Source of the DNA: an uncultured Ruminococcus sp. | Lineage (GTDB): Bacteria; Bacillota; Clostridia; Oscillospirales; Acutalibacteraceae | NCBI GenBank assembly: GCA_902803125.1 | Contig: CADCOZ010000035.1 | Location: 1-11,062 of the forward strand | Length of the DNA stretch: 11,062 bases | Direction of reading: 5' to 3' | In this document: piece after piece, positions 1 through 5,529 of the stretch | Numbering within the stretch: position 1 is the stretch's first letter | How the letters are laid out: each line of letters starts with the position of its first letter | Made by a program: the position numbers and the translations under genes | Notes under the pieces: model-generated | Told to the model about the DNA's origin: nothing | The model's input: only the letters and a program-made list of their open reading frames with translations | Database searches by the model: none

Positions 1-40
1 ATTATTCATTATTCACTATTCATTATTCATTATTCATTAC
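1..40. repeat. AT-rich ATTATTC heptad tandem repeat
   Basis: The first 40 bases are an imperfect tandem array built on ATTATTC/ATTCATT. The reverse complement reads as repeated AATGAAT, and it directly follows half-element A of the dispersed repeat family (44-72, minus orientation). The same kind of tail follows half-element C at about 2121-2163. The left edge of the window cuts the array, so its full length is unknown. There is no coding potential. The rest of the 210 bases before fbp holds half-elements A and B and a short CTAAACA-type duplication near 159-176. I found no convincing promoter for fbp here. Confidence 0.75.
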
Positions 41-43
41 TTC

Positions 44-72
44 TCCCCCTCCCGAAATTCGCTGACTTTTGG
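44..72 (-). repeat. Dispersed palindromic repeat, half-element A
   Basis: On the minus strand this reads CCAAAAGTCAGCGAATTTCG followed by GGAGGGGG. Those 28 bases are identical to copy D at 2174-2201. The right half of the full element (the CCCCC arm) is missing and is replaced by a GAGAAG junction leading into AATGAAT heptads. It is one of at least six copies of the same family in this window. Its function is unknown. Confidence 0.85.
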
Positions 73-120
73 CTCCTCGCACATTATTATTTATTTGTTA
101 TTCTATTCTTTATTATTTAT

Positions 121-150
121 TTCTCCCCTTCCAAAATTCGCTGAATTTTG
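121..150 (-). repeat. Dispersed palindromic repeat, half-element B (diverged)
   Basis: On the minus strand the core reads TCAGCGAATTTTGGAAGGGG, with two changes from the family core, followed by GAGAAATAAATAATAAAG. That AT-rich tail is nearly the same as the tail after copy C (2115-2138). A and B therefore look like two head-to-tail half-elements upstream of fbp. Both point away from the gene, mirroring copies C and D downstream of it. Confidence 0.75.
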
Positions 151-210
151 GCACTTCTAAACACTAAACACTATTCACTTGTGTGTGCCATCATCAAAAG
201 GAGGTATCCT

Positions 211-2088
211 ATGGAACAAAAAGATAAATATCTGCACCTGCTTTCCGAAAAATACCCCTCTGTTCGTGCGCTTTCCCGTGAAATCATTAACCTGTCCGCC
301 ATTCTCAACCTGCCCAAAGGCACCGAACACTTTATGAGCGATATTCACGGCGAATACGAAGCCTTTTGCCATATCCTGAACAACTGTGCAGGGGTCATTC
401 GGGAAAAGGCCGACAGACTGTATGGCGAAAAACTCTCTGACAACGAAATCGAGGAAATCTGCACCATTATTTATTATCCCAGAGAGAAGCTCCGTCTGAT
501 CAAAAAAGGCCATGTCATCAGTGCCGACAGGTATCGGCTGATCATCAACCGCATGATTGAAATAGCGGCGATGCTTTCCTCCAAATACACCCGTTCAAAG
601 GTTCGCAAAGCCATGCCCGCCGATTATGCCTATATCATTGACGAACTGATTCATGCCCAGAAAGATGAGGACGACAACCAGATTCGTTACCATGAAAGAA
701 TCCTCAACAGCATTATCGGTCTTGACGCTGACGATTTTATCGAAGCCTTAGCGGGACTGATCAAACGTCTGGCGGTGGATCATCTGCATATTGTGGGAGA
801 TATTTTTGACCGTGGTCAGGGAGCGGATAAAATTCTGGATTTGCTGATGGCACATCATTCGCTGGATATCCAATGGGGCAACCATGATATTCTTTGGATT
901 GGTGCGGCCTGCGGCAACGAAGCCTGTATTGCCAATGTTGTGCGGGGGTGCATCAAATACAATACCCTTGAAACCTTGGAAAACGGCTACGGCATCAGTC
1001 TGCGGAACCTGACGGTTTTTGCCGGTCAGACCTATGCCAACGGCGATGCGATGGAAAAAGCTCTGCGGGCTATCACCGTGATGCAGTTCAAAGCCGAAGG
1101 ACAAATTTTGCGGCGTAATCCGGAATACCAAATGAAAGACCGCATGATGCTCGAAAAAATCGACCTGACAAACGGCACCGTCCGCATAGAAGAACAGGAT
1201 TATCCGCTGAAGGATTCCGATTTGCCGACCGTTCAAAGTCATTCACCGTACAGTTACAGCGAGGAAGAACAAAGCATCATGGACGGACTGAAGGCGGCTT
1301 TTCTCAACAGTGTCCGGCTCCAAAAGCATATCCGCTTTCTGCTGGCCAAGGGCAGTATGTACCTTTGCACCAACGGCAACCTGCTGTATCACGGCTGTAT
1401 TCCGCTTGACGAAGGCGGCAACTTTTTCGGTGTGCGGGTACTGGGCGGCATCTATAAAGGCAAAGCCCTGCTGGACATGGCAGACAAAACCGTTCGATAT
1501 GTCTATTTCAGCAAGGAAAAATCCGCAGAAAAACTGGATTTCCTTTGGTATTTGTGGTGTGGCCGGCGTTCCCCGCTTTGCGGCAGGAATATCAAGACCT
1601 TTGAGCGGTACTTTATCGAAGATAAAAGCACCTGGCACGAGGAAGCCGACCCCTATTACCGCTATTATGAAACCGAAAAATGCTGCAGTATGATTCTGCG
1701 TGAATTTGACCTCTATTCTCCCTATTCGCATATCATCAACGGTCACACTCCTGTACTGGCCTCAAAGGGTGAAACGCCCCTGAAAGCCAACGGCAAACTG
1801 CTGGTCATTGACGGCGGTTTCTGCAAAGATTATCAGCCTAAAACGGGTATTGCCGGCTATACGCTGATTTACAATTCTCACGGACTGCGTATCAAAGCAC
1901 ACCAGCCCTTTGAAAGCATTGAAAAGGCTTTGGAAGAAAACATAGACATCATTTCCAGTTCCCAGCTGATTGAAACCGAGAAAAACCGCATCATGGTCAA
2001 AGACACCGACAACGGCCAAGCCATCATGGAAGAAATTGATGACCTCTATGAACTATTGGAACGCTATAAAACAATGAATAATGTTTGA
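211..2088 (+). CDS. fbp: Fructose-1,6-bisphosphatase, class III (Firmicutes type)
   Basis: This 625-residue protein hydrolyses fructose 1,6-bisphosphate to fructose 6-phosphate plus phosphate, the committed step of gluconeogenesis, in the cytoplasm. It has the metallophosphatase motifs of the class III enzyme: SDIHGEYEAF (D44, H46), GDIFDRG (196-202), GNHD (223-226), NGHTPV around 510-515 and VIDGGF around 532-537. The length, about 625-670 in the family, is normal. I place the start at 211 because AAAGGAGG lies just upstream with good spacing. An in-frame extension to 148 has no such site and runs into repeat DNA. The family is confined largely to Bacillota, and the Bacillus subtilis enzyme depends on Mn2+ and is activated by phosphoenolpyruvate; whether that applies here is inference. 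The gene stands between inverted pairs of the dispersed repeat. Confidence 0.96.
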   Translation: MEQKDKYLHLLSEKYPSVRALSREIINLSAILNLPKGTEHFMSDIHGEYEAFCHILNNCAGVIREKADRLYGEKLSDNEIEEICTIIYYPREKLRLIKKGHVISADRYRLIINRMIEIAAMLSSKYTRSKVRKAMPADYAYIIDELIHAQKDEDDNQIRYHERILNSIIGLDADDFIEALAGLIKRLAVDHLHIVGDIFDRGQGADKILDLLMAHHSLDIQWGNHDILWIGAACGNEACIANVVRGCIKYNTLETLENGYGISLRNLTVFAGQTYANGDAMEKALRAITVMQFKAEGQILRRNPEYQMKDRMMLEKIDLTNGTVRIEEQDYPLKDSDLPTVQSHSPYSYSEEEQSIMDGLKAAFLNSVRLQKHIRFLLAKGSMYLCTNGNLLYHGCIPLDEGGNFFGVRVLGGIYKGKALLDMADKTVRYVYFSKEKSAEKLDFLWYLWCGRRSPLCGRNIKTFERYFIEDKSTWHEEADPYYRYYETEKCCSMILREFDLYSPYSHIINGHTPVLASKGETPLKANGKLLVIDGGFCKDYQPKTGIAGYTLIYNSHGLRIKAHQPFESIEKALEENIDIISSSQLIETEKNRIMVKDTDNGQAIMEEIDDLYELLERYKTMNNV

Positions 2089-2090
2089 TG

Positions 2091-2163
2091 AGGTCAAGTC
2101 AGCGAATTTCGGGAAGGGAGAAATAAATAATAAAGAATAATGAATAACGAATAATGAATAATA
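2091..2163 (+). repeat. Dispersed palindromic repeat, half-element C with AT-rich tail
   Basis: It starts 3 bases after the fbp stop codon. AGGTCAAGTCAGCGAATTTC and the next four bases are identical to element F on the minus strand (5211-5188), 24 bases in all. After the purine run it passes directly into an AT-rich tail (GAGAAATAAATAATAAAG, then AATGAAT-like heptads). The CCCCC arm of the full element is absent. The tail is shared with copy B, so the half-element plus tail is a recurrent form and not a chance fusion. Confidence 0.85.
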
Positions 2164-2178
2164 TTTTCAGATACCAAA

Positions 2179-2216
2179 AGTCAGCGAATTTCGGGAGGGG
2201 GTTCCCCCAAGTGACT
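2179..2216 (+). repeat. Dispersed palindromic repeat, short element D
   Basis: AGTCA at 2179-2183 pairs with TGACT at 2212-2216, and the centre is GGGGGTTCCCCC (2197-2208). It lacks the inner hairpin present in the long copy F. There is no T-run on either side, so it is a poor candidate for an intrinsic terminator. It sits about 30 bases upstream of the glycerate kinase start, inside the presumed leader if that gene is transcribed from fbp. Confidence 0.85.
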
Positions 2217-2246
2217 GGCCTGAGATAAAGAACAGGAGAACAAACC

Positions 2247-3395
2247 ATGAAATTTCTTTTTGCTTCCGACGCCTTTAAGGGCAGTCTGAGCAGTACACAA
2301 ATCATTACACTGCTGACCCATGCCGCCCGACAGGTTTTTCCCGACTGCGAATGTATCGGTTTGCCCGTGGCCGATGGCGGCGAAGGCACGGTAGAAGCGG
2401 TCGTTTCTGCGGCAGGCGGACGCTATGCGGCGGCTCGTGTGCATGACCCGTGCATGAACAGCATCACCGCTTCCTATGGCATTCTGAACGGCCATAAAGC
2501 TATCATCGAAATGTCGGCGGCTTCCGGTCTGCCGCTGGTGCCGCCGGATCGCAGGAACCCTCTGCACACCACCACCTTCGGCACCGGTGAACTGATACGG
2601 GACGCTCTGGATAACGGCTGTCAGGAAATCGCCATCGCTGTGGGCGGATCTGCCACCCATGACGGCGGCATGGGCTGTATGCGGGCGTTGGGGGTGAAGT
2701 TCCTGTCATCATCCGGCACAGAGCTTGACGGCTTCGGCAGAGAGTTGGGTGAGGTGGCACAAATCGACACCGGCGGGTTGGACAGCCGTTTGCGGGACTG
2801 CCGCATTACCGTGATGTGTGATGTCAAAAATCCGCTTTGCGGTCAGCAGGGAGCCGCCCGCACCTTTGCCAAACAAAAAGGAGCCTCACCGGCCGCTGTG
2901 GAAATGCTCGAAAAGGGTATGTGTCATTACCGTGATGTCATACGTTCCCAATACGGCATTGACTGCGACACCATCACGGGAGCCGGTGCGGCCGGCGGTT
3001 TGGGGGCGGCTTTGCGGGTCTTTCTCAACGGCACCATGCAGTCCGGCATTGAAACGGTGCTGACGCTTATCGGCTTTGATCAACTGCTTTCAGGCGTTGA
3101 CCTTATCATCACCGGCGAAGGCTGTACCGACAGCCAAAGCATTTGCGGAAAGGTCATGATGGGTATCGGCACACACGCAAAAGCGCACGGTATCCCCTGT
3201 ATCGGTTTATCCGGTTCACTGGGAGAAGGTGCCGAAAAAATACTTGACTGCGGCATCTCTTCCCTGCACTGCATTATCGACCGTCCGATGACGCTGGCCT
3301 ATGCGATGGAACACGCCGAACAGCTGTACACCGCTGCCGCCGTCAGACTATTCCGCACCATCAAAGTCGGAAAGAAAATAAGGCATAATGCATAA
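2247..3395 (+). CDS. glxK: Glycerate kinase (GarK/GlxK family)
   Basis: This 382-residue cytosolic enzyme phosphorylates D-glycerate with ATP, probably giving 2-phosphoglycerate as is usual in this family, which enters lower glycolysis. Family hallmarks are present in order: SDAFKGSLSS (7-16), VADGGEGTVEA (41-51), AVGGSATHDGGMG (131-143), CDVKNPLCG (191-199) followed by the FAKQKGA stretch, GAGAAGGLGAAL (245-256) and ITGEGCTDSQS (288-298). The length matches the usual 370-390. The ATG at 2247 has AGGAG 7-8 bases upstream. It follows fbp in the same direction with a 158-base gap full of repeats. I see no clear promoter, so it may be cotranscribed with fbp or start within the repeats. Glycerate feeding the same triose pool that FBPase drains is a plausible but unproven link. 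Confidence 0.94.
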   Translation: MKFLFASDAFKGSLSSTQIITLLTHAARQVFPDCECIGLPVADGGEGTVEAVVSAAGGRYAAARVHDPCMNSITASYGILNGHKAIIEMSAASGLPLVPPDRRNPLHTTTFGTGELIRDALDNGCQEIAIAVGGSATHDGGMGCMRALGVKFLSSSGTELDGFGRELGEVAQIDTGGLDSRLRDCRITVMCDVKNPLCGQQGAARTFAKQKGASPAAVEMLEKGMCHYRDVIRSQYGIDCDTITGAGAAGGLGAALRVFLNGTMQSGIETVLTLIGFDQLLSGVDLIITGEGCTDSQSICGKVMMGIGTHAKAHGIPCIGLSGSLGEGAEKILDCGISSLHCIIDRPMTLAYAMEHAEQLYTAAAVRLFRTIKVGKKIRHNA

Positions 3396-3410
3396 TGTTC
3401 AAAGACAAAA

Positions 3411-3447
3411 AGTCAGCCATTTTCGGGAAGGGGTTCCCCCAAATGGC
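3411..3447 (+). repeat. Dispersed palindromic repeat, short element E (compensated stem)
   Basis: The core is changed to AGTCAGCCATTTTCGGGAAG, and the 3' arm is changed to match. GCCATTT at 3416-3422 is the exact complement of AAATGGC at 3441-3447, around a GGGG-TT-CCCC centre (3430-3439). Copies D and F use different bases in these arms but still pair, which suggests the fold is kept. It lies between the glycerate kinase stop codon and the luxS promoter. Confidence 0.85.
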
Positions 3448-3471
3448 CGGCCGAGGCGGACAAAGTGCCTA

Positions 3472-3500
3472 TTTACTTTTGGGCGGCACTGTGATATAAT
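3472..3500 (+). promoter_or_regulatory. Promoter of luxS (sigma-A type, extended -10)
   Basis: TTTACT at 3472-3477 and a perfect TATAAT at 3495-3500 are 17 bases apart, with TG at 3492-3493 making an extended -10. Transcription should begin near 3507, giving a leader of about 30 bases. That is too short for a SAM or other riboswitch. Its presence means luxS does not depend on read-through from glycerate kinase. Confidence 0.85.
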
Positions 3501-3537
3501 GCCGAATAGAAAAAAATGCATCAAAGGAGCGTATCAC

Positions 3538-4062
3538 ATGGAACTGATAGCCAGCTTTTCTGTCGACCATACACGCATCATTCCGGGTATTTTCGTCAGC
3601 CGCACCGATACGGTCGGGAACAGCACGGTGACAACCTACGATATCCGGCTGACAAAGCCCAATCGGGAACCCGCTATTGATCTGGCGGCCATGCACTCAC
3701 TGGAACACATCATCGCCACCGGTCTGCGTAATGACCCCGACTGGAAAGATGAAATCATCTACTGGGGGCCTATGGGCTGTTTGACGGGGTTCTATCTCAT
3801 TTTGAAAGGGAACCGTTCCCCCCGTGCCATTAAAGACTTGATTCTGAAAGCGTTTCAGTCTGTTCAGGACACGCAAAGTGTACCGGGTGCCACCGAAAAA
3901 AACTGCGGAAATTATCTCATGCATAACCTTGGCATGGCCAAATGGTATGCGGCAAAATTTGTCGATTACCTTGCCGCCAATGCCGACAACCCCGCTATTT
4001 TTGAGTATCCCCAAACCGAACGGCTTGTGACAGAAGAAGGACAGCAGTTTTTTGATTCATAA
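3538..4062 (+). CDS. luxS: S-ribosylhomocysteine lyase (AI-2 synthase)
   Basis: This 174-residue enzyme cleaves S-ribosylhomocysteine to homocysteine and DPD, the precursor of autoinducer 2, in the activated methyl cycle. The zinc site is complete: HSLEH (H53, catalytic E56, H57) and C123 in KNCGNYLMHN. The catalytic cysteine is C81 in MGCLTGF. The start at 3538 is set by AAAGGAGC upstream, by MELIASFSVDH matching the usual N-terminus of the family, and by the promoter at 3472-3500. An in-frame extension back to 3388 would cross a repeat and the promoter and is not real. No mtnN/pfs, metH or cysK-type gene is next to it, so the rest of the cycle lies elsewhere. DPD formation is expected; use of AI-2 as a signal cannot be read from this sequence. 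Confidence 0.97.
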   Translation: MELIASFSVDHTRIIPGIFVSRTDTVGNSTVTTYDIRLTKPNREPAIDLAAMHSLEHIIATGLRNDPDWKDEIIYWGPMGCLTGFYLILKGNRSPRAIKDLILKAFQSVQDTQSVPGATEKNCGNYLMHNLGMAKWYAAKFVDYLAANADNPAIFEYPQTERLVTEEGQQFFDS

Positions 4063-4106
4063 GTTGTCATTCCTCAAAAAACCGCTGTCCTGCGGCATAG
4101 AAAAAC

Positions 4107-4149
4107 GGCAGAGTTCCAAAAATCTTTTTCGGAACTCTGCCATTCTTTT
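4107..4149. terminator. Bidirectional intrinsic terminator between luxS and the DUF308-like gene
   Basis: GGCAGAGTTCC (4107-4117) and GGAACTCTGCC (4131-4141) form a perfect 11-bp stem with a 13-base loop. On the plus strand it is followed by ATTCTTTT. On the minus strand the same hairpin is followed by GTTTTT. It lies 45 bases past the luxS stop and 54 bases past the stop of the convergent gene, so it probably serves both. Confidence 0.9.
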
Positions 4150-4194
4150 GGGGCAAAAATCGGCGGGTAACCTGTTCGCCGATGCTTGTTTCTT

Positions 4195-5013
4195 TTATGT
4201 ATCCGTACTTTCCTGCGGAAGGTTTTCTTCGTTGAGCAGAAGCTGTTTTCGATTATGAAAAGCCACCCAAAGTTCTGCCAAGGCTTTCACAATGAAACCG
4301 ATGCCCGCTATTTGAACAAGGAACTGTGCCGCAACGGACGGAAGCACCATCAAAAAAGCACCCAGCACAACCGAAAACACAGCGGCGGCCAAGGCAATCA
4401 AACGGTCATGGCGATGAATGGTATTTCTTGCTTTGAGGGCGGCCACAAACGTAACCACCCCATCAGCCGTGATAAACAGGCCTAAAAGAGCATGAACGGC
4501 ATGATCCGTAAATGATGAAAAAATAAACAGCGGCACACAAACGGCGGCTAACAGCAGATAAAGAACAACCAATAGCCATTTCTTTTGCAAAAGCCGCTGT
4601 CTTCTTTGTTCCGAATATTGGGCGAGTGTATCGGCCTGTGCCTGAACCGTTTCGGTTCGCTGTTGAATCAGTTCATTTTCCATCAGCCGCTGACGGGGAC
4701 CCAGCATTTGTTTTTTCTTGTCGTCCCAATACCATTTGTACATTCCGCCAACCACCGTTTTTCTTTTTTCGGCTTTTTCATGCCCGTTCGTTATCACCAC
4801 AACGGCACAGCTGACGGCATACAGAGCGGTCAGAGCCATCAGCACTTTCACATCCAGTATCAAAGAATGCTCCGGCAAAAAAACGAAAAAAAGGCCGTGA
4901 ATCAACAAACAGAAGGAAATGACAATCTTATTTTGTGTAATGAGCTGATAGGTATGTTTCGTCCAGCCCTTATGGACGGGGGACTTATGTTTATTCTTTT
5001 CCTGTTGGTGCAT
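4195..5013 (-). CDS. Six-helix DUF308-like membrane protein
   Basis: This 272-residue integral membrane protein is of unknown function. Predicted helices are near residues 28-48, 53-75, 146-167, 172-193, 205-224 and 228-252. The alternating short helices with ADGVVTF and AELWVAF-like segments resemble the DUF308/HdeD-like superfamily, which I infer from pattern only. Between helices 2 and 3 lies a charged, probably cytoplasmic segment of about 70 residues. It holds a GGMYKWYWDDKKKQMLG motif (89-105) and a Gln/Glu/Arg-rich, probably helical stretch (106-144). The N-terminus (1-27) is basic. I chose the ATG at 5013 because GGAAGGAG precedes it; an in-frame extension to 5109 would overlap the promoter. 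The gene is monocistronic, convergent with luxS, and ends at a shared terminator. Confidence in the ORF is high; in the family, moderate. Confidence 0.85.
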   Translation of the reverse strand: MHQQEKNKHKSPVHKGWTKHTYQLITQNKIVISFCLLIHGLFFVFLPEHSLILDVKVLMALTALYAVSCAVVVITNGHEKAEKRKTVVGGMYKWYWDDKKKQMLGPRQRLMENELIQQRTETVQAQADTLAQYSEQRRQRLLQKKWLLVVLYLLLAAVCVPLFIFSSFTDHAVHALLGLFITADGVVTFVAALKARNTIHRHDRLIALAAAVFSVVLGAFLMVLPSVAAQFLVQIAGIGFIVKALAELWVAFHNRKQLLLNEENLPQESTDT

Positions 5014-5080
5014 GGCGGTACTCCTTCCGCATATTTTTGGGAAAACAACAGTCATTGGTCTGTCCTGCTGTTTTGATATC

Positions 5081-5109
5081 ATTGTATCAGGTGTGCCTGA
5101 TTTCGTCAA
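5081..5109 (-). promoter_or_regulatory. Promoter of the DUF308-like gene
   Basis: On the minus strand TTGACG (5109-5104) and TACAAT (5086-5081) are 17 bases apart, with TG one base before the -10. Transcription should start near 5074, about 60 bases before the ATG at 5013. Element F lies just upstream of the -35. Confidence 0.8.
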
Positions 5110-5130
5110 TAGACGGTCTTTTTACCAACC

Positions 5131-5204
5131 GTCAGCCGCTTGGGGGAACCCCTTTTCTGGCGAAAAAAGTGGTTCCCCCAAACCCCCTCCCGAAATTCGC
5201 TGAC
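5131..5204 (-). repeat. Dispersed palindromic repeat, long element F (MITE-like, 74 bp)
   Basis: The ends are inverted: GTCAGC at 5131-5136 against GCTGAC at 5199-5204. Inside is a strong hairpin. TTGGGGGAACC (5140-5150) pairs with GGTTCCCCCAA (5171-5181), then after one mismatch CTTTT (5152-5156) pairs with AAAAG (5165-5169). On the minus strand the left half matches the family core TCAGCGAATTTCGGGAGGGG, with similarity to copy C continuing to 5211. The short copies D and E look like this element with the inner ~34 bases removed. No transposase is present, and I see no clear target-site duplication. Confidence 0.85.
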
Positions 5205-5411
5205 TTGACCTAAATCAACATTAGTCTTTCGTTTCTGCCGATTCCTGATAAGTTCGCCTTGTGTCAAGCACTGGAAAGACATCAACACAAAAGTTTTGCG
5301 CAAGGCCAAAGCACCCCGACCGAGCCGACAGGCGAGACCCAAAGCCCTCCAACAAACAGGAGCGGTGGTATGTCGATAGAACAATTTTTGATAAAAAAAA
5401 CGGTTTGGATA
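5205..5411. other. Intergenic region with inverted repeats, no confident gene
   Basis: This is the first part of the gap between element F and the phosphatase gene. GTCTTTC (5224-5230) is complementary to GAAAGAC (5274-5280) and encloses a small CTTG-TGT-CAAG hairpin. Further on are CAAAAGTTTTG and TTGCGCAA palindromes (about 5288-5305). Conceptual translations show no recognisable protein. It could carry regulatory or RNA structure, but I cannot assign any. A 48-codon ORF begins at 5370 and is listed separately. Confidence 0.4.
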
Positions 5412-5516
5412 TATCTTTATGGCGTATTCTGTGGTATAATGAAAACGAAACAAACAACAGTGCAGAGGTTGCTTTTTCGCAAAGCCAACGTTGGCACTGC
5501 TGCACAGCGGATATAA
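5370..5516 (+). CDS. Candidate small ORF upstream of the phosphatase (48 aa)
   Basis: The ATG at 5370 is preceded by AGGAG with a 7-base spacer and opens a 48-codon frame that stops at 5516, 13 bases before the phosphatase start. The peptide begins MSIEQFLIKK, has a short hydrophobic stretch (TVWIYLYGVFCGIM, about residues 11-24), and then a basic tail. I do not recognise it. Against it, the best promoter for the phosphatase (5412-5440) lies inside it, so it would need an upstream start such as TTGATA (5388-5393), which itself is already inside the ORF. It may be chance. Confidence 0.25.
   Translation: MSIEQFLIKKTVWIYLYGVFCGIMKTKQTTVQRLLFRKANVGTAAQRI
5412..5440 (+). promoter_or_regulatory. 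Probable promoter of the phosphatase gene
   Basis: A perfect TATAAT at 5435-5440 has TG at 5432-5433 (extended -10). The -35 position (TATCTT, 5412-5417) is weak, which an extended -10 can tolerate. The predicted start near 5447 gives a leader of about 80 bases. That leader contains a perfect 12-base palindrome, GCCAACGTTGGC (5484-5495), and a GCTG-CA-CAGC inverted repeat. Either could be an operator or a leader hairpin. Confidence 0.65.
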
Positions 5517-5529
5517 GGAAGGTGATTGT

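Noticed and set aside
1..40. Short repeats resembling a CRISPR array
   Set aside because: The units are 7 bases in tandem with no spacers, and no cas gene is near.
748..1746. Two long minus-strand frames inside fbp
   Set aside because: They lie opposite conserved FBPase motifs, with no ribosome binding sites or family signals.
2179..2216. Repeat D as the intrinsic terminator of fbp
   Set aside because: The GGGGGTTCCCCC hairpin has a loop too small to form in full and no T-run follows.
3388..3537. In-frame N-terminal extension of LuxS by 50 residues
   Set aside because: It crosses repeat E and the luxS promoter, lacks a ribosome binding site, and the family N-terminus begins at MELIASF (3538).
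3501..3537. SAM riboswitch or S-box ahead of luxS
   Set aside because: The leader is only about 30 bases and has no suitable structure.
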